This document shows, one piece after another, positions 36,609-44,877 of a stretch of 64,000 nucleotides of DNA; position 1 is the stretch's first letter; every line of letters starts with the position of its first letter. Made by a program: the position numbers and the translations under genes. This DNA comes from Streptomyces sp. CC208A. GTDB lineage: Bacteria; Actinomycetota; Actinomycetes; Streptomycetales; Streptomycetaceae. The DNA is taken from the NCBI RefSeq assembly GCF_030010625.1, contig NZ_JASCXN010000013.1, forward strand, positions 62,001-126,000. The letters run 5' to 3'. The notes beneath the pieces were generated by a model that made no database searches, was not told the DNA's origin, and saw only the letters and a list, made by a program, of their open reading frames with translations.

Positions 36609-36902
36609 GTGATCCGCCATCTGGTCCTCTTCAAGCTCAACGAGGGCGTCGAGCGCGACGAGCCGCGCGTCGTCGCCGGCGTCGAGGCGTTCCGCGCGCT
36701 CGGCGGACAGATCCCCGAGCTGCGGTTCTGGGAGTGCGACTGGAACGTGTCGGACCGCCCGATCGCCTACGACTTCGCGATCAACTCGGCCGTCGAGGAC
36801 CTGGACGCGCTCCAGCGGTACCTCGACCACCCGGCACACCAGGCGGGCGTGGCGCTGTGGCGCGAGTTCTCCACGTGGGTGATCGCGGACTACCCCTTCT
36901 GA
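36609..36902 (+). CDS. Dabb-family stress-responsive barrel protein
   Basis: The 97-residue dimeric alpha/beta-barrel protein starts MIRHLVLFKLNEGV and contains AYDFAINSAVEDLDALQRYL, then HPAHQAG. No catalytic function can be assigned. GTG start with GGAG upstream. Confidence 0.9.
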   Translation: MIRHLVLFKLNEGVERDEPRVVAGVEAFRALGGQIPELRFWECDWNVSDRPIAYDFAINSAVEDLDALQRYLDHPAHQAGVALWREFSTWVIADYPF

Positions 36903-36927
36903 GGCCTTCCCGCCTCCGTACGCCTCC

Positions 36928-36958
36928 GAGGCCCCCCGCCGTCCGGGCGGGGGGCCTC
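36928..36958 (+). terminator. Terminator of the Dabb gene
   Basis: The 13-bp perfect stem GAGGCCCCCCGCC/GGCGGGGGGCCTC has a five-base loop. Confidence 0.85.
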
Positions 36959-37142
36959 GCGCGTTGCCGCCCGACGCGCCTCTGGCCTCCGCTTTTTCGT
37001 CCACTATGCCTTCAACACGTCATTATGCGGTGCTTGCACATACTGGACATGTCTTGTGATGCTATGACCGCTTTTGACGGATGAGTGGACCGCTTGACCG
37101 CAGTTGACCCAGTCGACCAGCTACACCAGCCAAAGGGGTGGC

Positions 37143-37997
37143 GTGAACGTGCCGGCCAGTACAGCACCTCAGGTCCCGCCCCAGCACGAGGCGGGCGGGG
37201 CCGCGGACACCCCCCGGTCCCGGGAGCGGAGCAGCCGCGGTGCCGACACCCGCGCGCTCACCCAGGTGCTCTTCGGGCAGCTGAAGGAGCTGGAGCCGGG
37301 GACGCCCGAGCACGACCGGGTGCGCGGGGCGCTCATCGAGGCCAACCTGCCGCTCGTGCGGTACGCGGCGGCCCGCTTCCGCTCCCGCAACGAGCCGATG
37401 GAGGACGTCGTCCAGGTCGGCACCATCGGGCTCATCAACGCGATCGACCGCTTCGACCCGGACCGGGGCGTGCAGTTCCCGACCTTCGCCATGCCCACCG
37501 TCGTCGGCGAGATCAAGCGGTACTTCCGCGACAACGTCCGCACCGTCCACGTGCCGCGCCGGCTGCACGAGCTGTGGGTGCAGGTGAACGGCGCCACCGA
37601 GGACCTGACGACGGCTCACGGGCGCTCCCCCACCACCGCCGAGATCGCCGAGCGGCTGCGGATCGGCGAGGACGAGGTGCTCGCCTGCATCGAGGCCGGA
37701 CGGTCGTACCACGCCACCTCCCTGGAGGCCGCGCAGGAGGGCGACGGGCTGCCCGGGCTGCTCGACCGGCTCGGGTACGAGGACCCGGCGCTGGCCGGCG
37801 TCGAACACCGCGACCTGGTCCGGCACCTGCTCGTCCAGCTCCCCGAGCGGGAGCAGCGGATCCTGATGCTGCGCTACTACAGCAACTTGACGCAGTCTCA
37901 GATCAGCCAGGAGCTCGGCGTCTCCCAGATGCACGTGTCAAGGCTCCTCGCCCGCAGCTTCGCCCGGCTGAGATCCGCAAACAGAATCGAGGCATGA
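37143..37997 (+). CDS. sigF: SigB-like sigma factor SigF
   Basis: This 284-residue sigma-70 factor of the SigB/SigF group has regions 2 to 4: VRYAAARFRSRNEPMEDVVQ (2.1-2.2), DRFDPDRGVQFPTFAMPTVV (2.3-2.4), region 3 around GRSPTTAEIAERL, and region 4 LTQSQISQELGVSQMHVSRL. Context before sigN matches the Streptomyces sigF locus; SigF there acts late in spore maturation. GTG at 37143 has AAAGGGG upstream. An in-frame TTG at 37104 is less likely. The AT-richer region 37000-37080 probably holds its developmental promoter. Confidence 0.9.
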   Translation: MNVPASTAPQVPPQHEAGGAADTPRSRERSSRGADTRALTQVLFGQLKELEPGTPEHDRVRGALIEANLPLVRYAAARFRSRNEPMEDVVQVGTIGLINAIDRFDPDRGVQFPTFAMPTVVGEIKRYFRDNVRTVHVPRRLHELWVQVNGATEDLTTAHGRSPTTAEIAERLRIGEDEVLACIEAGRSYHATSLEAAQEGDGLPGLLDRLGYEDPALAGVEHRDLVRHLLVQLPEREQRILMLRYYSNLTQSQISQELGVSQMHVSRLLARSFARLRSANRIEA

Positions 37998-38091
37998 CCG
38001 GAACGGGTGGACCGGTTCGGACCGGTTCGGAGCGGCCTCCGGCGCCCCAAATGCCGCACACCCCTTGTTTCCTGCGGATATGCGCTCTCTC

Positions 38092-38103
38092 CTTGTCGAC
38101 AAG
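38092..38103. promoter_or_regulatory. Palindrome CTTGTCGACAAG upstream of sigN
   Basis: A perfect 12-bp palindrome lies in the 244-bp gap between sigF and sigN, about 140 bases before the sigN start. Possible regulator site; no known regulator is assigned. Confidence 0.4.
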
Positions 38104-38241
38104 TCACTACAGCGTGTTGCCGACATGTGACATTCTGCTGGGAGCGCGTTTGCCGCAGCCCCGCCGCCGGTATTCAGGTGGAGGCTGCGTTCCTCCGATG
38201 GTCGCGGCCACCGCGACCGTCCGCGACCTCAAGGGGGTGGC

Positions 38242-39180
38242 ATGTCCGCAGAACAGGGCAGCTCGAAGGTGCTCACGCTCACGCCCGTTCCGGGGTTCAC
38301 GCCCGAGCCCGTACCCACGCAGACGACGGCGGCGACCGCGGCCGAGAGCGAGGAACTCCCGCCGGTCTCCGCCGCCTCCCCGCCGCCCGCCGTCGCCCCG
38401 GAAGCCCTCGACACCCGCACCCTCTCCCGCTCCCTGTTCCTGCGGCTGCGCGCCCTCGACACCGAGGGCGCCGCGGCCGACAGCCCGGAGCGGACCTACG
38501 TCCGCGACACCCTCATCGAGCTGAACCTCCCCCTCGTCCGGTACGCGGCGGCCCGCTTCCGCTCCCGCAACGAGCCGATGGAGGACATCGTCCAGGTCGG
38601 CACCATCGGCCTGATCAAGGCGATCGACCGCTTCGACTGCGAACGGGGCGTGGAGTTCCCGACGTTCGCCATGCCCACCGTCGTCGGCGAGATCAAGCGC
38701 TTCTTCCGCGACACCTCCTGGTCGGTGCGGGTGCCGCGCCGGCTCCAGGAACTGCGGCTCGCCCTCACCAAGGCCGGCGACGAGCTCGCCCAGCGGCTCG
38801 ACCGCTCGCCCACCGTGCCCGAACTCGCCGCCGCGCTCGGGGTGTCGGAGGAGGACGTCGTCGACGGCCTCGCGGTCGGCAACGCGTACACGGCCTCCTC
38901 GCTCGACTCGCCCTCCCCCGAGGACGACGGCGGCGAGGGCTCCCTCGCGGACCGCCTCGGCTACGAGGACACGGCCCTGGAGGGCGTCGAGTACCGCGAG
39001 TCGCTGAAGCCGCTGCTCGCCAAACTCCCGCCCCGCGAGCGGCAGATCATCATGCTCCGCTTCTTCGCGAACATGACCCAGTCGCAGATCGGCGAGGAGG
39101 TCGGCATCTCGCAGATGCACGTCTCGCGCCTCCTGACCCGTACGCTCGCGCAGCTCCGCGAGGGCCTGATCTCCGACTGA
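38242..39180 (+). CDS. sigN: SigB-like sigma factor SigN
   Basis: The 312-residue paralogue of the upstream SigF shares regions 2 and 4 almost word for word (RYAAARFRSRNEPMED, FPTFAMPTVVGEIKRFFRD, MTQSQIGEEVGISQMHVSRL). The N-terminal ~65 residues are a variable, Pro/Thr-rich extension. In S. coelicolor the corresponding gene sigN acts in early aerial development. ATG after AAGGGGG. It has its own 244-bp upstream region, so it is not simply cotranscribed with sigF. No anti-sigma gene is adjacent. Confidence 0.88.
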   Translation: MSAEQGSSKVLTLTPVPGFTPEPVPTQTTAATAAESEELPPVSAASPPPAVAPEALDTRTLSRSLFLRLRALDTEGAAADSPERTYVRDTLIELNLPLVRYAAARFRSRNEPMEDIVQVGTIGLIKAIDRFDCERGVEFPTFAMPTVVGEIKRFFRDTSWSVRVPRRLQELRLALTKAGDELAQRLDRSPTVPELAAALGVSEEDVVDGLAVGNAYTASSLDSPSPEDDGGEGSLADRLGYEDTALEGVEYRESLKPLLAKLPPRERQIIMLRFFANMTQSQIGEEVGISQMHVSRLLTRTLAQLREGLISD

Positions 39181-39231
39181 ACTTCGCCGAATCCTCCCCT
39201 TGTTGACGAGACGTCGGTCACACTGGGGCGC

Positions 39232-40053
39232 ATGAGGCGCAGGAAGCAGCCCGTACTCGTGGCGGTGGCGCTCTGCCTCGGCGGAGCGCTCACCGCCTGC
39301 GGAAGCGGAGACGGCGGGGGATACACGGCGGTCGGCGCCGGCCCCTCCCCCGGCGGCGCGGTCGGCCCCTCCGGCGCGGTCACCCTGGTCCCCCTGGACA
39401 GCCCGACGACGCCCGGCCTCATCTCCAGCACCTCGTCCCCGCCACCGGGACGGGGACCGGAGACACCGGGGCCGTCCGCCCCCGGTTCCCCGGGCTCCCC
39501 GGCGGGCCCGAGCCCCTCACCCTCCCTCACCAAGGGTACGAGTTCCCCCGGCCGTACGGGCTCCGCCGGCGCTTCCGGAGGGCGTACGGAGCCGGGGGCA
39601 CCGCCCGTCGGCCCCTCCTCCGGCAGCGGCTCGCCGTCCGGCGGCACCCCGGCCCCCTCCCGTACCCCTGGCGCCACACCCACACCCACCGGCCCCGCGC
39701 CCACCACCTCCGCGCCCCGCCCGACCACCAGCGCCCCCGCGCCCGGCCCCGCCGTGCTCACCGTCTCCGCACCGGTCACCGCCGACGCCGACCGGCGCTG
39801 GTGCGAGCGGGTCACGGTGACCTTCCGGAACACCGGCGGTTCCCCCGTCACCTCCGGCACGGTCACCTTCGCCACCCACGTCATCGGCGCGCTCGACCTC
39901 GACTGGGGCACGGTCACCACCAGCCAGCCGCTTCCGGCCCCGATCGCCGCCGGGACGGAGCGGACGGAGACGTACACGGTGTGCGTGGACTCCTGGCGGG
40001 TGCCGCTCGGCATGCGCGTCGACACGCAGAAGGTCACGGCCACCTGGGAGTGA
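39232..40053 (+). CDS. Lipoprotein with Pro/Ser/Thr-rich stalk
   Basis: The 273-residue protein has a lipoprotein signal with lipobox LTAC (Cys about 24), a long stalk rich in Gly, Pro, Ser and Thr (about 30-175), and a C-terminal beta-type domain with two cysteines (RRWCERVTVTFRNTGGSPVT, YTVCVDSW). The domain resembles secreted beta-sandwich modules, and a role at the cell surface is likely. Function unknown. Confidence 0.8.
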   Translation: MRRRKQPVLVAVALCLGGALTACGSGDGGGYTAVGAGPSPGGAVGPSGAVTLVPLDSPTTPGLISSTSSPPPGRGPETPGPSAPGSPGSPAGPSPSPSLTKGTSSPGRTGSAGASGGRTEPGAPPVGPSSGSGSPSGGTPAPSRTPGATPTPTGPAPTTSAPRPTTSAPAPGPAVLTVSAPVTADADRRWCERVTVTFRNTGGSPVTSGTVTFATHVIGALDLDWGTVTTSQPLPAPIAAGTERTETYTVCVDSWRVPLGMRVDTQKVTATWE

Positions 40054-40055
40054 GG

Positions 40056-40436
40056 TCAGGGGTGGACCTCTGCCTGGTGGCGGCGCAGGAGGACGTTGGC
40101 GTCGGTCTCGGCGCTCCAGTCGAACCGCGCGCGGGCGGCGGTGCGGGCGGCGTCGAGCTCGCCGCACTCGACGCAGTGCGGGACGGGGACGGGCGGGCGC
40201 GTCAGCCCGTACGCCGCGCTCGCCCGCTCGTTCACGGCCCGCACCCCGGCGGTGATCCGCTCGTCCCGCGTCGCCGGCCGCACCCACGCCGGATCCGCCT
40301 GCCACTCGCGCCCGCCGCCGACGGGCCGCAGCATCGCGTACGGCCCGTCCTTCCCCCGGTACTCGCCCACCATCCGCGCCACGGTGTCGTACAGGTAGTC
40401 CCCCCGGCCCGGCTCCGCGCCCGTGCACCCCGCCAT
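40056..40436 (-). CDS. Hypothetical protein with CxxC motif
   Basis: The 126-residue soluble protein contains GDYLYDTVARMVGEYRGKDG, then DPAWVRPATRDERI and a CVEC pair near residue 90, possibly metal-binding. It diverges from the XRE gene and is often seen near XRE-DUF397 modules, though no function is known. It ends two bases from the lipoprotein stop. Confidence 0.65.
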   Translation of the reverse strand: MAGCTGAEPGRGDYLYDTVARMVGEYRGKDGPYAMLRPVGGGREWQADPAWVRPATRDERITAGVRAVNERASAAYGLTRPPVPVPHCVECGELDAARTAARARFDWSAETDANVLLRRHQAEVHP

Positions 40437-40573
40437 GTCGCCCTTTCCTTCCCCGACTCCCGCCCGATCACCCGATCGGGCGATTACTCTGTGTGCTCCC
40501 AGCGTTGCTCAATGGAGAGGGCGGCCACAACGCTGATCGCGTGCCAAGGGCTGCTGTCACGAGGGGGGTTGGA

Positions 40574-41521
40574 GTGATCCAGCAGGAGACGAGGGCGGGC
40601 ACGGAGGCCGCGACCACGGCGGAGATGTTCGGCGAACTCCTCCGGCACTACAGGGAGTCAGCGGGACTTACGCAGCAGGCGTTGGCGCTTCAGTTGCATT
40701 GCGATCGGTCGCTGGTGGCGCGGGTCGAGGCGGCGAAGAGGGTGCCGACGGACACATTCGCGAAGGCGTGCGACGAGGTGTTGGGGACGGGGGGTGTGCT
40801 GCTGCGGCTGTGGGCGCGGATCGACTGGTATCCGGCTGTGCAGCATCCGGACTGGTTCGAGCGGCGGGCGGAGATGGACGCGAAGGCGGTCGCGCTGCGG
40901 GAGTACCAGGTGCAGGTGATGCCAGGCTTGTTGCAGACACAGGAGTACGCACATGCCCTGTTCTCACGGGTGTCGAACGGCGAAGCCGTGGACGATCGAG
41001 TCCGAGCGCGACTGAGCCGTCAGCAACGCTTCCTGGCCGAGGACGGCCCGCTGTATATCGCAGTACTGGACGAAAGCTGCCTGCGAAACGTCGTGGGCGA
41101 TGCGGACGTCATGCGAGAGCAGTGCGCGCATCTGCTTCGGGTCGGCGAACAAACCAACATCGTGGTGCAGGTTGTGCCTTCGGACCGTGCGAAGATCCGC
41201 CGCCCCAACACCTCGTTGTCGTTGATCAGGCTTCCCGACGGGCACGAGTGGGTCTACTCGGAATCGCTGGGACAGGGTCATTTCATCGATGATCCAACCG
41301 TCTTCGCGCGGCACTCCCAGACCTATGATGTGCTCCGGGCGAAAACTCTGTCAGTTGACGAGTCCGCAGCCCTGATCAGCGAGATCATGAAGGGGTACGA
41401 GCACTATGCAGAGGCACGAACTCGACGCACCGACTTGGATCAAGAGCAGCTACAGCGGCGACGACGGCGGCAACTGCATCGAAATCGCCCCCGGATTCCC
41501 CGACCTCGTCCCCGTACGTGA
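40574..41521 (+). CDS. WhiJ/Scr1-like XRE-family regulator
   Basis: The 315-residue regulator has an N-terminal XRE helix-turn-helix (GELLRHYRESAGLTQQALAL, CDRSLVARVEAAKRVP) and the long DUF5753 domain with EYQVQVMPGLLQTQEYAHAL. Such proteins pair with small DUF397 proteins in development and antibiotic control in Streptomyces. GTG at 40574 follows GAGGGGGG; a longer frame exists upstream without support. The 3' end is unusual. Instead of stopping at the DUF397 start, the frame runs 116 bases into that gene, adding about 39 basic residues. Confidence 0.9.
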   Translation: MIQQETRAGTEAATTAEMFGELLRHYRESAGLTQQALALQLHCDRSLVARVEAAKRVPTDTFAKACDEVLGTGGVLLRLWARIDWYPAVQHPDWFERRAEMDAKAVALREYQVQVMPGLLQTQEYAHALFSRVSNGEAVDDRVRARLSRQQRFLAEDGPLYIAVLDESCLRNVVGDADVMREQCAHLLRVGEQTNIVVQVVPSDRAKIRRPNTSLSLIRLPDGHEWVYSESLGQGHFIDDPTVFARHSQTYDVLRAKTLSVDESAALISEIMKGYEHYAEARTRRTDLDQEQLQRRRRRQLHRNRPRIPRPRPRT

Positions 41522-41600
41522 CAGCAAGGCGCCCACCGGGCCGGTGCTCGTACTCTCCGCCCCGGCCTGGGCGACGTTCGTCGAATCCGTCCGAGCCTGA
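41406..41600 (+). CDS. DUF397 protein, copy 1
   Basis: The 64-residue protein has the DUF397 core TWIKSSYSGDDGGNCIEIAPG and VPVRDSKAPTGPVL. It probably binds or antagonises the neighbouring XRE regulator, as proposed for whiJ-type modules. It starts inside the XRE frame and is followed 12 bases later by a paralogue. Confidence 0.92.
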   Translation: MQRHELDAPTWIKSSYSGDDGGNCIEIAPGFPDLVPVRDSKAPTGPVLVLSAPAWATFVESVRA

Positions 41601-41612
41601 AGGGACGCCGCT

Positions 41613-41801
41613 GTGGCGCAGCATGAACTGAGCAAGGCGACTTGGATCAAGAGCAGCTACAGCGGCAACGACGGCGGCAACTGCGTCGAGATCGCCCCGG
41701 GGCCGACAGACCGCGTCCCCATACGCGACAGCAAGGCCCCGGAGGGCCCTGCTGTCGTGTTCGAGCGGACGGCCTGGGACACCTTCGTCCACAGCCTGTG
41801 A
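41613..41801 (+). CDS. DUF397 protein, copy 2
   Basis: The 62-residue paralogue of the preceding gene has TWIKSSYSGNDGGNCVEIA and VPIRDSKAPEGPAVVF. The shared core is nearly identical at DNA level (about 41430-41480 and 41640-41690), pointing to a local duplication. GTG start. Confidence 0.9.
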   Translation: MAQHELSKATWIKSSYSGNDGGNCVEIAPGPTDRVPIRDSKAPEGPAVVFERTAWDTFVHSL

Positions 41802-41857
41802 ATCGTCCGAGGGCGGCCGCACCGGAAGCTCACCGGAAGCCATGAGCACCGCGGACC

Positions 41858-42586
41858 TCAGCGGCCCCCCGCCGACTCCGGCTTCGTGTGGAGGACCTCC
41901 CGGGCCTGCTCCGCGGCACGGGTAATGCTCTCGGAGACGAAGTCGACGAACCGGGCGATGTTCTCCAGGCGTTGGGCCGCCGGGGTTCCCGGGCCCAGGA
42001 CGCCGACGCCCTGGCGGGCGATCTCGCCGAGGTGGGCGGTGGCGCGGGCGCCGGCGATCGTGGACTGGTACATGACGTCGTCGTCGACGACGTAGCGCTC
42101 GCGGCGGCGTTCGTCCCGCTCACGGCGCACGAGGCCCTGGCTTTCGAGGAACGCGATCGCCTTGGACACGGACGCCGGGCTGACCTGGAGGCGCCGGACG
42201 AGTTCGGACGCGGTGAGGCTGCCCGCGTCGGTGGTGTAGAGGCAGGTCAGTACGCGGGCGGTCATCTTGGGCAGGCCCGACGCCATGAAGACGGTCGTGA
42301 ACGTCTCCTCGTACTCCCGTACCGCCTCGGCGTCGCGGCCGTGCGCCTGCGGGAGTGTTCCGGTGTCCCGGGGGGCGGCCCGCCGGCGGCGGTGGGCGCG
42401 CTGTTCGGTGGCGCGGTGGGCCAGGTCGGCGCGGTAGGCGGTGGGGCCGCCGTTGCGCATCACCTCGCGGGTGACGGTGGAGGTGGGACGGTCGAGGCGA
42501 CGGGCGATCTCCGCGTAGGCGAGGCCGTCGGCCAGTCCCAGCGCGATCTGCTGGCGTTCCTGCTGGGTGAGTCTGCCGCCCGGCAT
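41858..42586 (-). CDS. GbsR/MarR-type regulator with two helix-turn-helix domains
   Basis: The 242-residue protein combines an N-terminal IS30/HTH_38-like helix-turn-helix (LTQQERQQIALGLADGLAYA, PTSTVTREV) with a winged GbsR/MarR-like domain (about 95-165: LTASELVRRLQVSPASVSKA, LVRRERDERRRERYVV) and a helical C-terminus. It diverges from a DUF4097 gene across a 232-bp region loaded with GCAACG motifs, its probable operators. ATG at 42586. Confidence 0.88.
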   Translation of the reverse strand: MPGGRLTQQERQQIALGLADGLAYAEIARRLDRPTSTVTREVMRNGGPTAYRADLAHRATEQRAHRRRRAAPRDTGTLPQAHGRDAEAVREYEETFTTVFMASGLPKMTARVLTCLYTTDAGSLTASELVRRLQVSPASVSKAIAFLESQGLVRRERDERRRERYVVDDDVMYQSTIAGARATAHLGEIARQGVGVLGPGTPAAQRLENIARFVDFVSESITRAAEQAREVLHTKPESAGGR

Positions 42587-42651
42587 CGCGGTCTCCTTCG
42601 TCGGCCATTCCTGCTGCTCCGACCGCGACTATAGCGTTCAACCTTCTCCCA

Positions 42652-42789
42652 TTGCAACGAATGGCCACCCCTTCGTTGCGTTAGATCCAGCCCCATTGCA
42701 ACGATTCTAGCGCCTCTACCTGCATATATCCCACTTCTGCGCAACGAAGCTGTTGATGCTTCCTTGAACGCAACGTAGCTTTTGCGTTG
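42652..42789. promoter_or_regulatory. GCAACG/CGTTGC operator array
   Basis: At least six copies lie between the divergent genes: TTGCAACGA at 42652 and 42696, TCGTTGCG at 42673, GCGCAACGA at 42739, ACGCAACG at 42768 and GCGTTG at 42784. They occur in both orientations. The first two are in an identical CCATTGCAACGA context with an inverted copy between them. Likely binding sites of the GbsR-type regulator. Confidence 0.7.
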
Positions 42790-42818
42790 TCAGAAACAAC
42801 GCGCCGAAGGAGAGAACG

Positions 42819-43487
42819 ATGCAGAAGTTCGACACCCCCACCCCCGTCTCGGTCGTCCTCGACGTCCCCGCGGGACACATCCGGTTCATCGCCGCCGACC
42901 GGGCCGACACCACCGTCGAGGTCCTGCCGGCGGACGGTTCGAAGAGCCGGGACGTCAAGGCCGCCGAGCGGACCGAGGTCGGTTACGCGGGCGGGGTCCT
43001 GCGGATCGGGGCCCCGGCGGCGAAGAAGCAGTACTTCGGGCCCTCCGGTGCCGTCGAGATCACCGTTCAGCTGCCCGCCGGCTCGCGGGTCGAGGCCGCG
43101 GCGGCCTGCGCCGAGGTCCGGGGCGTGGGGCGGTTCGGCGAGGTCGTCTTCGAGGGCGCGCAGGGCGCCGTCAGGATCGACGAGGCCGAGAGCGTCCGCG
43201 TCACCACCTCCGGCGGGGACGTGACGGTCGGCCGCCTCAGCGGTTCCGCCGAGATCACGACGGGCCGGGGTGACATCCGGATCACCGAGGCCCTCCGCGG
43301 CACGGTCGTCCTGAGCACGCAGATGGGGGACGTGTCCGTCGGCGCCGCCGCCGGGGTCTCCGCCTCCCTGGACGCCGGCACCGGCTACGGCCGCGTCCTC
43401 AACGCCCTCAGGAACGGCGACGGAACCCCCGGCCTGGCCATCACCGCCACCACCGGCCACGGGCACATCGACGCCCGCAGTCTCTGA
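42819..43487 (+). CDS. DUF4097 beta-repeat protein
   Basis: The 222-residue protein consists of short beta-strand repeats (VRVTTSGGDVTVGRLSG, AEITTGRGDIRITEALRG) typical of DUF4097. No signal peptide. Such proteins are probably structural or binding. It is followed 37 bases later by an alpha/beta hydrolase, a pairing common in Streptomyces, and is probably controlled by the divergent GbsR-type gene. Confidence 0.9.
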   Translation: MQKFDTPTPVSVVLDVPAGHIRFIAADRADTTVEVLPADGSKSRDVKAAERTEVGYAGGVLRIGAPAAKKQYFGPSGAVEITVQLPAGSRVEAAAACAEVRGVGRFGEVVFEGAQGAVRIDEAESVRVTTSGGDVTVGRLSGSAEITTGRGDIRITEALRGTVVLSTQMGDVSVGAAAGVSASLDAGTGYGRVLNALRNGDGTPGLAITATTGHGHIDARSL

Positions 43488-43524
43488 ACCCCCCACACAC
43501 CCGAAAGCGAAAGGGAGAGCAGCG

Positions 43525-44328
43525 ATGAGCAACGAGCCCACCCCGTGGACCGGCATGGTGACGGTCGACGACACCGCCCTCGCCGTCACCGACACCGGCG
43601 GCACCGGCGACCCCCGGGTCGCCGTGGTCTACCTCAACGGCCAGTTCGCCACCCAGGGTTACTGGCGGCGGGTGATCGCCGAGCTGGGTCCGGACTGGCG
43701 GCACATCACGTACGACGAGCGGGCCCGCGGCAAGAAGTCGGGGACGTCCGCGGACTACTCCTTCGAGGCGGCCGTCCGCGACATCGACGCCGTCCTCGCC
43801 GCCCGGGGCGTGGAGCGGGCGCTGCTGGTGGGCTGGTCGTACGGGGCCTTCCTCGGCGCCCACTGGGCCTCGCGGAACCCCGAGCGCGCGATCGGCGCCG
43901 TACTCGTGGACGGGGCGTTCCCGTACGACTGGCTCGACGACGCCATGGAGCAGCGGATCCGCAAGATGTTCCGGCGGGTCGGCCGGCTCGCGCCGCTGCT
44001 GCGCCTGACCGGCCTCGTACCGCGCATGACGCCCGAGGAGATGGCGGCCTGCAACATCGAGATCGGCCGGATCGGCCGCGCGCGCGAACTCGGCCCCGTA
44101 CTCGACCGCGTCACCGTCCCCACGCGGTACGTCGTCGCCTCGGGCACCTCCCTCGGCAGCCGCGGCGACGAGCAGGAGCGGATCCGCGCGAGCCTCGACG
44201 GCGTCACCGCTCGCAACCCGCACATCCGGATCAGCGCCAAGGTCGCGAGCAACCACGACAGGATCGTGAGCAAGGAGTTCCGCGCCATCGCCGACGCCGT
44301 GCGCGAGGTCGACGGCCTGAGCGGGTGA
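43525..44328 (+). CDS. Alpha/beta hydrolase
   Basis: The 267-residue hydrolase has nucleophile elbow GWSYGAFLGA and the C-terminal His in VASNHDRIVSKE. It probably forms an operon with the DUF4097 gene. Substrate unknown. Confidence 0.88.
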   Translation: MSNEPTPWTGMVTVDDTALAVTDTGGTGDPRVAVVYLNGQFATQGYWRRVIAELGPDWRHITYDERARGKKSGTSADYSFEAAVRDIDAVLAARGVERALLVGWSYGAFLGAHWASRNPERAIGAVLVDGAFPYDWLDDAMEQRIRKMFRRVGRLAPLLRLTGLVPRMTPEEMAACNIEIGRIGRARELGPVLDRVTVPTRYVVASGTSLGSRGDEQERIRASLDGVTARNPHIRISAKVASNHDRIVSKEFRAIADAVREVDGLSG

Positions 44329-44369
44329 GGACGCCGTCACTCGGGGGACGCGCGGGACGCACCATCGGG

Positions 44370-44398
44370 CGAGTGGACCGGCGGAGGTGGTCCACTCG
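44370..44398 (+). terminator. Terminator after the hydrolase gene
   Basis: The stem CGAGTGGACC/GGTCCACTCG with a nine-base loop lies 42 bases downstream of the stop. Confidence 0.8.
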
Positions 44399-44472
44399 CG
44401 AGTGGTGCCGTCGTCGTACGGATCACGTGGGGACGTCGAGCCGACGGCGGCGCTTGCGGTCGCGCCGCGCGC

Positions 44473-44507
44473 GCCCGCACCCGCACCCGCACCCGCACCC
44501 GCACCCG
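44473..44507. repeat. CCCGCA hexamer tandem repeat
   Basis: Nearly six consecutive CCCGCA units lie in the gap between convergent genes. No coding role is likely. Confidence 0.8.
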
Positions 44508-44544
44508 CTGCGTACGCCTGCCGCCGCCCCCTCGCCGATACGCG

Positions 44545-44769
44545 TCAGCCCAGCGCGAGCCAGGCCACGCCCGCCACGACCGCGATCGCGACGATCACGG
44601 CGGCGATCACGCCGACGCGCGGGCCGCTGGAGGCGGCCGCTGCCTGCTGCGGCTGGTGCTGGGGGCCCTCGTCGACGAAGGCGCGGAACATCTGGGTGCT
44701 GCCGGCGGGGTCGTAGCCGCCGTCGTTCGCCGGGCCCTGGCCGTACGGTGCTTGGGGGTTGTGTGACAT
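44545..44769 (-). CDS. Small tail-anchored membrane protein
   Basis: The 74-residue protein begins MSHNPQAPYGQGP, is Gln/Pro-rich and ends with a single hydrophobic segment (VGVIAAVIVAIAVVAGVAWL). The start was chosen at ATG 44769; the frame is open 20 codons further but with weaker coding character. Function unknown. Confidence 0.65.
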   Translation of the reverse strand: MSHNPQAPYGQGPANDGGYDPAGSTQMFRAFVDEGPQHQPQQAAAASSGPRVGVIAAVIVAIAVVAGVAWLALG

Positions 44770-44877
44770 GGGCCAGACCTTAGCGAACTCGGCCCGCTCC
44801 GGGTCCAGTGGGGCGCGGGAGGTCTTCACGGGGAGCCCGCAAGGCGCCGACCTCTGGTGCGGGCTCGCCGCACGCCC

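Noticed and set aside
44473..44507. CRISPR or coding repeat
   Set aside because: A plain hexamer microsatellite in an intergenic gap without spacers or start signals.
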